A stretch of DNA of 64,000 bases. Origin: Bacteroidota bacterium. GTDB lineage: Bacteria; Bacteroidota; Rhodothermia; Balneolales; HLUCCA01. This document shows positions 8,380 to 17,749 of the stretch, in pieces. Each line of letters opens with the position of its first letter. The first letter of the stretch is position 1. The notes under the pieces were generated by a model. That model was not told where the DNA came from. It ran no database searches and was given only the letters and a program-made list of their open reading frames with translations. The stretch is taken from positions 1 through 64,000 of the forward strand of contig JAFIEZ010000003.1 in NCBI GenBank assembly GCA_020832235.1, given 5' to 3'. The translations under genes were made by a program, and so were the position numbers.

Positions 8380-9627
8380 TCAAGGATATAAAAGGTACGG
8401 TTTGGATAGCTCCCGGAATGCCTCTATATCTTTGTTGAGAAATTCTTCGATATCAGCGTATCTGAAATTCTGTGAAAACAGCTCACGAACGGTGCTGGAC
8501 CCCATCACGCGATCGAACATGCGTATGCGGGCTGGTGTGGTATCAAATGGGTTCTTGTCGGGATGTAGAATGTGATGTTCCTGCATGAACAAAAACTGAA
8601 TACTCATAATGTTCAGATTGAAAAAATCGTCAATATAAAGTTGAACTCCATGCAGTACTTCTCCCTGGTGGCGTCCATAGTAGGGTCTCCAGGTTTTCGG
8701 TCGGAATCGAATTCCTTCTAACCCAAGGTTATTCATTCGATCGGCCATAACCTGGGCATCTATCCAGGGTGCACCCAGAAGTTCAAAAGGCATAGTGTAA
8801 CCAACACCTTCGCTTAAGGTGTGCAATTCACCGATGATGCCGGTAGCTGTGTAGAATATAGCGCTGTGACGATGTGGAATATGAGGGGAAGTAGGAACCC
8901 AGGGTAAACCGGTATCTTCAAAGGTCATGTTGCGGTTCCAACCTTGGATAGGAATTACAGTGAGATCAACTTGTACTCCGTTTGTTAACATGCGCTCGCC
9001 ATTTAGCATTTTTGCAAGCTCTCCGGATGTGAGGCCGTATACATAGGGAATTGCGAATTGACTTACAAACGATATGTAGTCGGGCTCAGTGATATTTCCC
9101 TCAATCTTTCCACCTAGCGGATTGGGTCGGTCGAGCACCATAAAGGCAATTCCTTTTTCTGCGGCAGCCTCCATAGCAAGTCCCATGGTAGATATAAATG
9201 TGTAAGAACGTGATCCTACATCCTGAATATCATATATCAGGATATCGATTCCCTCCAGCATCTCCTGGGTTGGTTTGCGAGTTGATCCATATACAGAGAA
9301 AACAGTAATTCCGGTTCTTTCGTCAACATAGGTTTCAACATAGTCGCCTGCATTAATGTCGCCGCGAACACCATGTTCGGGACCAAAAAGGGCAACCAGG
9401 TCTACATTTTCGGCTTCATGCAGCAGGTCGATATTGGAGATAAGATGCTTATTTACTCCGGTTGCATTGGTAATTAAACCGACACGCAAACCTTCAAGCT
9501 GTGCGAAGTTGTTTTGTTCTAATACATCCAGGCCGTTCAGCACAGATGGTGGGTTTTGACTAGTACTGTTTTGTGTGCATGCCCCCATAAAAATGGTCAT
9601 CATGGCAATAAGATATAGTAATTTCAT
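8380..9627 (-). CDS. namZ: DUF1343 lipoprotein, NamZ-like exo-beta-N-acetylmuramidase (GH171)
   Basis: 415 residues from the ATG at 9627; the longer open frame upstream to 9714 would bury the signal sequence. The start 'MKLLYLIAMMTIFMGACTQ' is a lipoprotein signal with a lipobox ending at C17. Typical DUF1343 stretches follow: 'VGLITNATGVNK', 'LFGPEHGVRGDINAGDYV', 'LIYDIQDVGSRSYTFI' and 'VLDRPNPLGG'. The founding member of this family, B. subtilis NamZ, releases MurNAc from the non-reducing end of wall fragments. The protein is probably anchored in the periplasm or outer membrane, feeding the AmpG-like carrier encoded next. The assignment rests on family membership. Confidence 0.82.
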   Translation of the reverse strand: MKLLYLIAMMTIFMGACTQNSTSQNPPSVLNGLDVLEQNNFAQLEGLRVGLITNATGVNKHLISNIDLLHEAENVDLVALFGPEHGVRGDINAGDYVETYVDERTGITVFSVYGSTRKPTQEMLEGIDILIYDIQDVGSRSYTFISTMGLAMEAAAEKGIAFMVLDRPNPLGGKIEGNITEPDYISFVSQFAIPYVYGLTSGELAKMLNGERMLTNGVQVDLTVIPIQGWNRNMTFEDTGLPWVPTSPHIPHRHSAIFYTATGIIGELHTLSEGVGYTMPFELLGAPWIDAQVMADRMNNLGLEGIRFRPKTWRPYYGRHQGEVLHGVQLYIDDFFNLNIMSIQFLFMQEHHILHPDKNPFDTTPARIRMFDRVMGSSTVRELFSQNFRYADIEEFLNKDIEAFRELSKPYLLYP

Positions 9628-9702
9628 AGAGGTGATTTCCGTAGATGATAATTGTCGATAAATGATTGCTTTAAAATAGGTGGCTCCGTAACTGAAAACA
9701 AA

Positions 9703-9737
9703 CAAAAAAGGCATCCCGCTTTTTTTGCAGGATGCCT
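9703..9737 (-). terminator. Rho-independent terminator of the 436-residue T9SS gene
   Basis: The arms 9709-9719 and 9727-9737 pair at 10 of 11 positions around a T6 loop. On the minus strand the stem is followed by a T run. It lies just beyond the stop at 9760 and upstream of the DUF1343 gene. Confidence 0.75.
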
Positions 9738-9759
9738 GATAAACGAGAGTAAAAAAAAA

Positions 9760-11070
9760 TTATTTTAGTAGGGTCATTCGCATACTGCTGGTAAAATTTC
9801 CGGCTTGCATGCGGTAAATATACACGCCGGATGAAAGGTTTGATCCGTTGAATTGTACAGTATGTGAACCTGCGGGGCGTGCCTCGTCAATGAGGGTATA
9901 TACCTGTTGGCCGAGCATGTTATGTACGGTGATTCGCACATGTTCTGAATGAGGTAAGGTGAAATGTATACGGGTTGCCGGGTTAAACGGGTTCGGGAAA
10001 TTTTGCTCTAGCGTGAATGCTCGCGGTTGATCGATATCTTCAACACTAACTGCAATTTGCATTGAACTAGTTAAATCAAATGCAGCCAAGCCTATATTTG
10101 TAGCCAGCACATAAGCAACCTTATTTTCGCGGTCTATTGTCACGCCTCCGACTCTGAATAAGTTCTCCCCCAGCCCAATGTTTCCTGATTCTGCGAGAAT
10201 TTGAGGATTACTCACGTCAGTTATGTCAATGAGGTAGAAGGTATTCTCTTCAATACCCGGAACGCCGGTAACTAAATATTCGCGACCATCAGCTGCAATG
10301 TAGTCCATATCTCCAACGGACGTGGAAATAATTTGGTCATTTACTGAAGCAATGCGTGCTCCTGTTTCAAGATTAATTTTTCGGATAAATTCATCGCGTC
10401 CGTTAATCCATCCGTAGGGAGTACCCGCTATGGGAACAATATTCGCATTGGCAGCGTTTTGAGGGATCTCAATTACTCGAGGAGTTGAATTCAAAACCGT
10501 TCCATCAAAGCTGAAAACCGCAATATTTGAGTTGAATGTACCGGATACAAATAGCTCGATATCGTCACCAACACCGCGAACTCCAATACCGTCGCCATAA
10601 CGATCGTTAGGGGTAGGTTTTCCTTCATAAAGTGGCTGAGGGGTAGCGTCTTCATCCTCCCAATACCATATAATAAAATCAATACCACTTTCTAGAATCA
10701 GATTAATGGCGAAAATTTGGCCGTCTTCCGTTACAGCTATTCTATTTATAGGCAGTAATCCCCCCGCGATTCCTGTGGTATTCATAGTTCCTATAGATTC
10801 ACCTGTGGATGTATTTATCCGCTCGATTCTGATACCGTCTGCCCTCGATGGAACTAGTAAGTTGCCGGTTGCTGGGTTGAATGCAACTCCACGTACCTGG
10901 TTTCCCGCATTCGAAAGCCATGGTACGCTGCCAGCAGGTACAGACCACATTGGTTCCCCAAATGTTGGTAAATCCTGAGCTTGAATTTTTGAAGTCAAGC
11001 TCATAGTTACAATGATGGCGACTATTGTAGCCGAGAAGTATTTTGTTAGATGTTGTATGAGTTTGCTCAT
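9760..11070 (-). CDS. Secreted propeller-like protein with T9SS sorting domain (paralogue 1)
   Basis: 436 residues. Residues 1-31 are a long signal peptide ending 'SKIQAQ'. The body (about 35-345) contains repeated short strands, 'RGVAFNPATGNLLVPSR', 'RIAVTEDGQIFAINL' and 'GGVTIDRENKVAYVLATN', which look like beta-propeller blades. Residues about 355-436 form the T9SS C-terminal domain with 'NFPNPFNP' and a final 'MTLLK'. It should cross the outer membrane through the type IX machinery, whose genes are not in this window. The body is clearly related to the N-terminal parts of the proteins at 27644 and 30017. The ligand or role is unknown. Confidence 0.8.
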   Translation of the reverse strand: MSKLIQHLTKYFSATIVAIIVTMSLTSKIQAQDLPTFGEPMWSVPAGSVPWLSNAGNQVRGVAFNPATGNLLVPSRADGIRIERINTSTGESIGTMNTTGIAGGLLPINRIAVTEDGQIFAINLILESGIDFIIWYWEDEDATPQPLYEGKPTPNDRYGDGIGVRGVGDDIELFVSGTFNSNIAVFSFDGTVLNSTPRVIEIPQNAANANIVPIAGTPYGWINGRDEFIRKINLETGARIASVNDQIISTSVGDMDYIAADGREYLVTGVPGIEENTFYLIDITDVSNPQILAESGNIGLGENLFRVGGVTIDRENKVAYVLATNIGLAAFDLTSSMQIAVSVEDIDQPRAFTLEQNFPNPFNPATRIHFTLPHSEHVRITVHNMLGQQVYTLIDEARPAGSHTVQFNGSNLSSGVYIYRMQAGNFTSSMRMTLLK

Positions 11071-11172
11071 AGGATTTTAGATAAGGTATGTTCTTGTAGA
11101 TGTTGTGCAGGTTTGCTTCCTCACGATGTGACAACATACTTAACCCAACTTGTTCCTGCAAACAAAAAAAGA

Positions 11173-13029
11173 TTACTTTATCAACATCATCCGTGTGCTA
11201 GCTGTTAAGCCTTCTGCCTGAATGTGTGCCACATAAATCCCAGATGAAAGCCCCATCGCGTTAAAATTAACCTCGTGCCTACCAGCGTTGAGCTGTCCCT
11301 CAACCAGTGTAGCTACCTTCTGACCTAAAACATTATGAACTGTAAGCCGCGTATATAAATCTTCAGGCAGATAAAATCGTATTAGGGTATTTGGGTTAAA
11401 CGGGTTCGGGAAATTTTGCTCTAGCATAAATTTTTGGATTTGCTCGTCCGGTTCAAATGCTGAAACATCCGTCAAGTCTGAAATATTGATATTGTCTAGG
11501 CGTAACATATCTCTGGCGCCACTGTCTTCGCTGAGTCGTTCACCAGTAAAGTAGTATCTGAACATCAGTTGAACATACTCCTCACCAAGCATTTCAGAGG
11601 GTAGATCCAGACGAATAAAGTTTGTGTAATGACCATCCTCTCGTCTCAAATACTCAATTGGTTCTCCCATTGGGAGTGTTATATCGCTCCAATCTCCAAA
11701 ACTGGATTCGTTCCCTTCTCCAGCTACTTGAACCACCCTGTATTGAGCTCGAATAGCATAGACTCGCGAATTTGCGATTTCCGTACCGGCAGTAAAGCTG
11801 AAAGATGCTCTGTTTATGTTTCTTGTATCCAACGCAACTACAGCGCCACCAAGATCTCTTCCTCTGCCTGTATTTATGAAGCTGAATCCTCGTTCGCCAA
11901 GACCGTTTATTCGTGTTCTTGAATTGTTTCTGTATGGAAATCCTACATTAATCAGGTCTGCATCAGCATAATCACCAACTGGGATGTTATATGCGAACAG
12001 GAGGGCGTCATCAAGGCCGGGGTCATTCATGTCAGACTGCAGGAAAATCATATTAGCCGGATAACTCAATGCCGGTGAATCCTGGCTCCAGCTGGTAAAG
12101 TTGAACTCGCCGGAACTGAGGCTGTGCGGGTCAGGATAAACCAAAACCCGGATAGCAGCGCTCACTTCCTGACCGGTAATATCTCTTGCGCTCAAGGTAA
12201 GAAGTGCCTCGCCGCTTCTGGTGCCTGTAAGCGTAAGGAACGGATCATTCTCACCGGAGGCCTCCGATATGCTGAAATGTATCTCAGATGTTGATGATGC
12301 AGAAAATATCAGTTCATCATTTTCAGGGTCTTCAAAAATTTGCGTGCCGAGTGTGATCAAATTTAGCTCTTCACCAACGATGACTTCCAGCAAATCTCTT
12401 GGGTTTGCAACAAAAGGAGGGAGGTTGGTTTCGTCTAGGGCAAGGCCTTCTACTACAACATTATCAAATCTATTATTTCCTGCAAGATTTGGTGGGTTGT
12501 TTGAATCATTGAATTCAACGCGGACGGCAAAATCGGGGTTGTCTGAAACGGCATCAATTTCAGAAAAATCCAACAAAATTACGGCTGGCGTTGTTGTTAC
12601 TTCCAATACTTTGAGGGGGAAATAGGTAGATCCATCAACAGTGTACGTGATATACTGTGTGTCGGCTCCGCTGTTGGAACGACGGGTCTCGTAGGAAAAT
12701 AAAATATTCTCGAAGCCGGTTGTAGGTACGCGGAATGTAAGACTCGAACCCACGGGGTTATTGAATCGCAAATGTGCACCTGCCTCTTCGCCGTTGCGCG
12801 CATTTTCAGCAGAAAAATCTTGTCCAGTCCCCGTCAAAAGCTCCGTTGTGCCCACAATATCAGCGATCAACTCACCGCCAGCTAAGCTAATATCTGGAGT
12901 TGTAAACGCAGCTTCATTGTTGAACGACCAGTAGTGCATGAGAAATAAATCCTGCTGCGTATCATTCGCATAGATGATTGAAGAAAGTGTTGACAATAAA
13001 AAAGTAAGAACAAGAATTCTGGCCTTCAT
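11173..13029 (-). CDS. Secreted multidomain protein with T9SS sorting domain
   Basis: 618 residues with a signal peptide at 1-21 (MKARILVLTFLLSTLSSIIYA). Residues about 30-195 resemble a lectin-like jelly-roll of exported proteins ('HYWSFNNEAAF', 'RFDNVVVEGLAL'). Residues about 205-300 resemble an Ig/cadherin-like module ('FVANPRDLLEVIVGEELNL' to 'AIRVLVY'). A second jelly-roll-like part follows (about 305-520). The last 85 residues are the T9SS sorting domain ('NFPNPFNPNTLIRFYL', ending 'MMLIK'). No catalytic motif was found; it may be a surface adhesin or glycan binder. It lies 102 bases upstream of the T9SS gene at 9760 on the same strand. Confidence 0.78.
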   Translation of the reverse strand: MKARILVLTFLLSTLSSIIYANDTQQDLFLMHYWSFNNEAAFTTPDISLAGGELIADIVGTTELLTGTGQDFSAENARNGEEAGAHLRFNNPVGSSLTFRVPTTGFENILFSYETRRSNSGADTQYITYTVDGSTYFPLKVLEVTTTPAVILLDFSEIDAVSDNPDFAVRVEFNDSNNPPNLAGNNRFDNVVVEGLALDETNLPPFVANPRDLLEVIVGEELNLITLGTQIFEDPENDELIFSASSTSEIHFSISEASGENDPFLTLTGTRSGEALLTLSARDITGQEVSAAIRVLVYPDPHSLSSGEFNFTSWSQDSPALSYPANMIFLQSDMNDPGLDDALLFAYNIPVGDYADADLINVGFPYRNNSRTRINGLGERGFSFINTGRGRDLGGAVVALDTRNINRASFSFTAGTEIANSRVYAIRAQYRVVQVAGEGNESSFGDWSDITLPMGEPIEYLRREDGHYTNFIRLDLPSEMLGEEYVQLMFRYYFTGERLSEDSGARDMLRLDNINISDLTDVSAFEPDEQIQKFMLEQNFPNPFNPNTLIRFYLPEDLYTRLTVHNVLGQKVATLVEGQLNAGRHEVNFNAMGLSSGIYVAHIQAEGLTASTRMMLIK

Positions 13030-13196
13030 GGCGATGGTTGTTGCTTTAGGTGTTTTCGTGTTTTACAAAATAAACGTTTTACAGCTGCTTTGCGTTGATT
13101 GTGAAATCATATAGACAAAAACTTGTAAAACCTTATCAATATAATGGTTGGCTTACTACCTCTAATCTAGGATTGGTTCAAAATTTGTATTTTGCT

Positions 13197-14912
13197 ATGA
13201 AGTTTAATAAGAGGAATTTATCCAACCGTTCTAAGCGTATGAAGAAGTTTTTGACAATTCGGTGGATTATGATGGCAATGGCGCTGGTTGCTATTCTCAG
13301 TCTTACCGGAATGAATGTGTATTCACTATATGCTTTACATGAGTCTACCATATCATCTGCATCCGACAGACAGAAGACCCAGTTATCAGATTTTGCTTAC
13401 ACAACACGTAATCGTTTCAGAGCGCCTGTGGAGGGTATATGGAAACTGAATATGGAACAGCTCCACGATGAAGTAGAAGCAGGTGATTTATCGAATCCGC
13501 TGCTGGCAGAGATACTGGCAGCAGCATTGGCCGACCCTCTTTTTGATGCCATATATTTTGCCCGCCCAGACTTTTCGGATTGTTCAGATGGGATTTCTGT
13601 TTATACATTCAGCCCGGCAAATTTCACCTTTACCAACACCATGTCGGCACCGTTACTGGCCTGTGATGGAATTAGTCTTACGAGGACAAGGATGAAGGTG
13701 TTGCTCAACGATTATCGCTGGAACACAAAAGTAGTATTTGATACGCACCGAACGATGAATGTTGCTATGATAAATCCACGTGGCGCCGAAATTGTGGGGT
13801 ATCTGGCATTTTCTATAAATAAAGATTATCTGATTAACGATTTCTTCGCCGTGCAGCTCAATGAAGCTTTCGGGCCGCGTGATCAGAGTGGTATGACTAT
13901 CTGGCTGCACGATTGGTTGCTTAACGAGGTGTTGGCAACCAACGACACGGAATTGGCATACAGTCGTCGTGACGTTGAATACATTCAACGCTTTCCCGAT
14001 TTGCTGGATAACTGGAATTTGAAGGTGAGGTTTGATGATAACCCTGCCGTCTTGGCATCTTTGGGCAATTTGCAGCGTAATATGTTTGTAATGGGCGGCG
14101 TTCTGGTATTGTTGCTCGGTAGTCTTGGCATTATGTTTATTATTGCTCAAAAAGAGCGTAGCCTCATGGAAAGGCAGGCTGGCTTTCTTGCTAACGTTAC
14201 TCATGAGTTGAAGACGCCCCTTGCTGTTATGCAGGCTGCCGGTGAGAATCTTGCTGACGGCAGAGTTACCAATCCTGACAGACTTAAAACCTATGGTGAG
14301 CATATTCACACCGAGTCTCTACGCTTACGGCGTATGATAGAGAAGTTGCTGGATGTTGCCAAAAACGACGCTGGACAACTTATTGTGAAGCCTCAGCCAT
14401 ATAACCTGGGTTCTTTAGTTCGGTCCTATATTGCAGAGCACATGGCATTGTTCACGCAATCTGGATTTGACCCCCATCTCGAAATTCCGGATAGTCTGCC
14501 AAGTGTTTTGGTTGACAAGGATAGTTTTGAAACCATTCTCGGTAACCTGGTTGAGAATGCCATGAAATACAGCGGAGACTCCAAGTATGTTGCTATACGC
14601 TTGAAACATGATCAACAACGTGTCATTCTTCAGGTTGAGGATAAAGGACTTGGTATACCCGGTGCAGCTCGAAAGCATATTTTTGATAAGTTTTACAGGG
14701 TTGAAGACACGCTAACTGCCCGTACAAAAGGGCATGGTTTAGGTTTGTCTATTGTGAAAAATCTTGTAGAACTAAATAATGCTACTGTTAGCGTAGAATC
14801 TACCTATCGGAAAGGTTCTGTTTTTTCAGTAACATTCCCTATACATGTTGCGCCGGCGATCGCGCAAACAGAAACGTTAAACCCTAAGGCCAAGATAGAG
14901 TATGCCAGCTAA
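13197..14912 (+). CDS. Membrane-bound sensor histidine kinase
   Basis: 571 residues from the ATG at 13197; a GTG at 13095 and an ATG at 13239 are in frame, and the first transmembrane helix begins soon after 13239, so the exact start is uncertain. One helix lies at about residues 20-43, a periplasmic domain of about 250 residues follows, and a second helix lies at 295-316. The H-box 'VTHELKTPL' carries the phospho-accepting His (H336). The N-box is 'NLVENAMKYS', and the G-boxes are 'DKGLGIPG' and 'GHGLGLSIV'. The sensor domain has two Cys and no recognised fold. The gene overlaps the response regulator by 11 bases, so the pair is one unit. The signal is unknown. Confidence 0.85.
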   Translation: MKFNKRNLSNRSKRMKKFLTIRWIMMAMALVAILSLTGMNVYSLYALHESTISSASDRQKTQLSDFAYTTRNRFRAPVEGIWKLNMEQLHDEVEAGDLSNPLLAEILAAALADPLFDAIYFARPDFSDCSDGISVYTFSPANFTFTNTMSAPLLACDGISLTRTRMKVLLNDYRWNTKVVFDTHRTMNVAMINPRGAEIVGYLAFSINKDYLINDFFAVQLNEAFGPRDQSGMTIWLHDWLLNEVLATNDTELAYSRRDVEYIQRFPDLLDNWNLKVRFDDNPAVLASLGNLQRNMFVMGGVLVLLLGSLGIMFIIAQKERSLMERQAGFLANVTHELKTPLAVMQAAGENLADGRVTNPDRLKTYGEHIHTESLRLRRMIEKLLDVAKNDAGQLIVKPQPYNLGSLVRSYIAEHMALFTQSGFDPHLEIPDSLPSVLVDKDSFETILGNLVENAMKYSGDSKYVAIRLKHDQQRVILQVEDKGLGIPGAARKHIFDKFYRVEDTLTARTKGHGLGLSIVKNLVELNNATVSVESTYRKGSVFSVTFPIHVAPAIAQTETLNPKAKIEYAS

Positions 14913-15603
14913 GACAAAAAAAATTCTTGTAGTGGAAGATGAACCAAGTCTGGTTTTTACACTGCAAGATACCCTGGAAAACGAGGGCTACGAAGTTCAT
15001 ATTTCTGAAACAGGCAGCGACGCTGTACAGCTGGTCCATGACATCAAACCGGATTTGATGATACTGGATGTCATGCTTCCGGGAACCAGTGGTTTCGAAA
15101 TATGTAAGCGCGTTCGTGAAGATAAGTTTACTTTCCCTATTATCATGCTTACCGCACGCGACCAGGAAATTGATAAGGTTACCGGTTTAAATATCGGTGC
15201 CGATGATTATATGACAAAGCCATTTGGTGTTAAGGAACTTTTGGCACGTATACAGGCCCGGTTGAGAAGAGCTAACTCGTACTCGAAAACAGGTCCTATG
15301 GATGTTATAACTCTTGGGCCTGCCAGAATAGAGTTAAACGAATCACTTGTAGTTCGCCCCGACGGGGAGTTTGAATTGACAACCAGAGAAGTAGAGTTAA
15401 TCCGTTTTTTGGTGGCACAAGCTAATGAACCCGTCTCACGCGACACCTTACTTGAGCATGTATGGAGATACGAATACTCAACGAACACCCGAACGGTAGA
15501 TGTTCATATTTCTAAGTTACGCTCGAAAATTGAAATGCAACCTGATGATCCCCGCTACCTGGTAACACTGCATGGTGTTGGGTATATGCTAAAATTAAAC
15601 TAA
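14902..15603 (+). CDS. OmpR/PhoB-family response regulator
   Basis: 233 residues. The receiver domain (about 6-122) has the acidic pocket in 'VVEDEPS', the phosphorylated Asp in 'DLMILDVMLPG', the Thr in 'IIMLTARD' and the Lys in 'DDYMTKPFGV'. The winged-helix DNA-binding domain (about 135-230) shows 'ELTTREVELIRFLV', 'VSRDTLLEHVWRYEY' and 'TRTVDVHISKLRSKIE'. It is the cognate regulator of the histidine kinase, whose last 11 bases it overlaps. Target promoters cannot be read from the sequence. A strong terminator follows directly. Confidence 0.92.
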   Translation: MPAKTKKILVVEDEPSLVFTLQDTLENEGYEVHISETGSDAVQLVHDIKPDLMILDVMLPGTSGFEICKRVREDKFTFPIIMLTARDQEIDKVTGLNIGADDYMTKPFGVKELLARIQARLRRANSYSKTGPMDVITLGPARIELNESLVVRPDGEFELTTREVELIRFLVAQANEPVSRDTLLEHVWRYEYSTNTRTVDVHISKLRSKIEMQPDDPRYLVTLHGVGYMLKLN

Positions 15604-15604
15604 C

Positions 15605-15634
15605 AAAAAGGCAGCTGTTGAGGCTGCCTTTTTT
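15605..15634 (+). terminator. Rho-independent terminator of the two-component operon
   Basis: The perfect 11-bp arms aaaaaggcagc (15605-15615) and gctgccttttt (15623-15633) surround a short loop and are followed by T. It starts 2 bases after the response-regulator stop. Confidence 0.85.
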
Positions 15635-15693
15635 GTTTATACCTGTCTTTAGTGGTTAGCCGGCTATCTCAGGCTTTCCTTGAGCGCGCTCTT

Positions 15694-16566
15694 CTAGTGA
15701 TGGTCATGCTCCACAACACGATCAACAAGTAACATGTGAGGCATTGTAAGCAGGCTGATACCAATGAGTACGTACATGACAGTACCCGGCTCGGCCAGTG
15801 ACTGCCTGAACAGCACAATGATGCCTGCAATCCCTACCAAAGCCATAATCGTAAAGGGCATGGCATTTAAAATGAGACTTTTCCAATCAGGTAGTTTTAA
15901 ATACGAATTCAGCAGCTTTAGGTGATCCCAGCTGTGCCATAATGCGAAATAAAGACCAAAACTCAACAAGGGTGGCAGAAATGTAAACATCAATCCTGTG
16001 ACGAATGTGTCGACAACATCAGAGAATGTTATTTTGGTAGTACCGATGAGTAATATGATAATATGCTGGGCAACGAGTATCGCAATCAGATAGAAATACC
16101 AGTCGCCTGCGAACTGTAAGTAGCGTCCGACATCTGTGATAGGCTGAAGAATTGTCGCTACTTTTTCGTATTGACCAACGATCATAAGCCCAAGGAGAAA
16201 AACTCCGCGACTTAGGTATAAGACCTTATTCCAGGGCGCCCGTGCAATATCATGCATGTCCAGTTGCCCGAAATGATAACACGACATTAAAATAAACACA
16301 CTAAGCCCTAAAAGTGGCGAAATAAGCCAAACTAAACCATATGCTGCTATAATCCCCATATATCCGGCCAGGAATAAAAACCACTTGCGCTTAGTGTCTT
16401 CCATATTAAAGTGCCGAAAGGCGGTAATATGGTCCAGGCCGCCGTGGAGCATGCCGATGCTAATAATCGATAATACAAATAAGGGCAGCGCCAAGGCATC
16501 AACCAGGGCAGGAAATAACACCCATATAAACAACAGAAGACCTACTATTTGAATACGTATCGCCAT
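15694..16566 (-). CDS. blh: Brp/Blh-family beta-carotene 15,15'-dioxygenase
   Basis: 290 residues, a polytopic membrane protein with about seven or eight helices. Blh enzymes split beta-carotene into two retinal molecules using Fe(II) bound by His residues. The conserved His sites are visible: 'MLHGGLDH' (H41, H46), 'CYHFGQLDMHD', 'ALWHSWDHL' and 'MPHMLLVDRVVEHDHH' at the C-terminus. The start overlaps the end of crtY by 22 bases, so beta-carotene formation and cleavage are coupled. Retinal is normally the chromophore of a microbial rhodopsin, but no rhodopsin gene is in this window. Confidence 0.87.
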   Translation of the reverse strand: MAIRIQIVGLLLFIWVLFPALVDALALPLFVLSIISIGMLHGGLDHITAFRHFNMEDTKRKWFLFLAGYMGIIAAYGLVWLISPLLGLSVFILMSCYHFGQLDMHDIARAPWNKVLYLSRGVFLLGLMIVGQYEKVATILQPITDVGRYLQFAGDWYFYLIAILVAQHIIILLIGTTKITFSDVVDTFVTGLMFTFLPPLLSFGLYFALWHSWDHLKLLNSYLKLPDWKSLILNAMPFTIMALVGIAGIIVLFRQSLAEPGTVMYVLIGISLLTMPHMLLVDRVVEHDHH

Positions 16567-17693
16567 AATGCTTTTAGAAACGGTGATTTTGGTAGTTTCA
16601 TAAATATGCCTGCCTCCGCTTGTAAGCTCGTATTTTCTCTCAAAAATTCAAATACGGTGTCTGGATGAACCCGATTGAACAATTGATGAAATATTGGTAT
16701 AGCAATGTGTGGATCGTTTTTCAGGATGTCTAAAAGCAGATCGTCATAAAACTTAAACCTAGGGTGTGTTTCCGGATATGCTGCAAGGCTACCACCCGAC
16801 AGAATTTGCGAAAGATAAAACTCGGCCTGTTTATGCATTTTGAAAAAAGCATATCCGGTACTAGGCTTTACCATGCCTGAAACAGTACCGAGCGTAAACG
16901 TTTTTGGATTTAATTGGCGTTTGTATGGCCGTGTATCCATGGGTATAAGCCCTTCTTCCGTGTCATATATCGTATACGATGTGTTGTGATTTTTAGCTAA
17001 CCTGTTGAGATAGTCAAGGAACATCGTGTTATAATGCTCAGAAGAATATAGCGTTGGTGTAAAAGCAGTAATTTCAATTAATGCATCGCTACTGCTGTTG
17101 GGTAAGGTATAAGCGAAATGTACGGCAGATTCGACTTGAGGAACGTCGAAGTCCATCAGCATGATTTCATTGGAATCAAAAATAGGTTTATCAAATCTTA
17201 CCCATCCACCAGCAAATTGCTGATAAAAATCTGGCTTCCACGTGTCAGACCTGTCAATCTTTGCACTACTAAAACAGTAATCTGCTATAATTATGCCATG
17301 ATTAGTTGTGCTTATGTTAACTTTATCTGCAGTGGTATCGTAATTGATATCAGCCGCTGTGTCTTGGATACAGTTCACGTTTGGATGTCCGCTCATTTCA
17401 GCCCAAACCTGCTCTTGAAAACTTCGTCCCTTAACGCAGCGATAATTCAAGTTCTTCAAAGGTCTGTTTAATAAAACGTCGTTGTGCTGAACATTTATAG
17501 TGTCCCACAGCATATCGTGCTTAACAGTTGAGAGCTCGTCGGGTTTTCCCCAGAAGCACCACGTTTTACTAAAGGCAGACTCCGGATTTGGATCAATAAT
17601 GGTTATAGTCCACTTTTTTAGCGGACTGTTCAGAAGCTGGTGCATGAAGGCTAATCCAGCGCCACCTAACCCTATAAGAGCAATTGATACCAT
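16545..17693 (-). CDS. crtY: Lycopene beta-cyclase
   Basis: 382 residues, the normal size of a bacterial CrtY-type cyclase. It closes both ends of lycopene to give beta-carotene, using FAD/NAD(P)H as a non-consumed cofactor. The N-terminus is a dinucleotide-binding fold ('IALIGLGGAGLAFMHQLL'). 'SKTWCFWGKP' is the CrtY-typical aromatic motif, and 'GMVKPSTGYAFFKM' is the conserved C-terminal cyclase motif. It precedes blh (22-base overlap) and follows a flavin reductase gene by 56 bases. Upstream carotenoid genes (crtB, crtI) are not in the window. Confidence 0.87.
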   Translation of the reverse strand: MVSIALIGLGGAGLAFMHQLLNSPLKKWTITIIDPNPESAFSKTWCFWGKPDELSTVKHDMLWDTINVQHNDVLLNRPLKNLNYRCVKGRSFQEQVWAEMSGHPNVNCIQDTAADINYDTTADKVNISTTNHGIIIADYCFSSAKIDRSDTWKPDFYQQFAGGWVRFDKPIFDSNEIMLMDFDVPQVESAVHFAYTLPNSSSDALIEITAFTPTLYSSEHYNTMFLDYLNRLAKNHNTSYTIYDTEEGLIPMDTRPYKRQLNPKTFTLGTVSGMVKPSTGYAFFKMHKQAEFYLSQILSGGSLAAYPETHPRFKFYDDLLLDILKNDPHIAIPIFHQLFNRVHPDTVFEFLRENTSLQAEAGIFMKLPKSPFLKALWRYVFK

Positions 17694-17749
17694 AAAGAAG
17701 TAAACTGAAAGGCATAACCGTTACGGCTAATCTGAATAGAATATACAGT

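Noticed and set aside
13653-14309. 218-residue frame opposite the histidine kinase
   Set aside because: It is antisense to the sensor and H-box region, whose coding signal is clear on the other strand.
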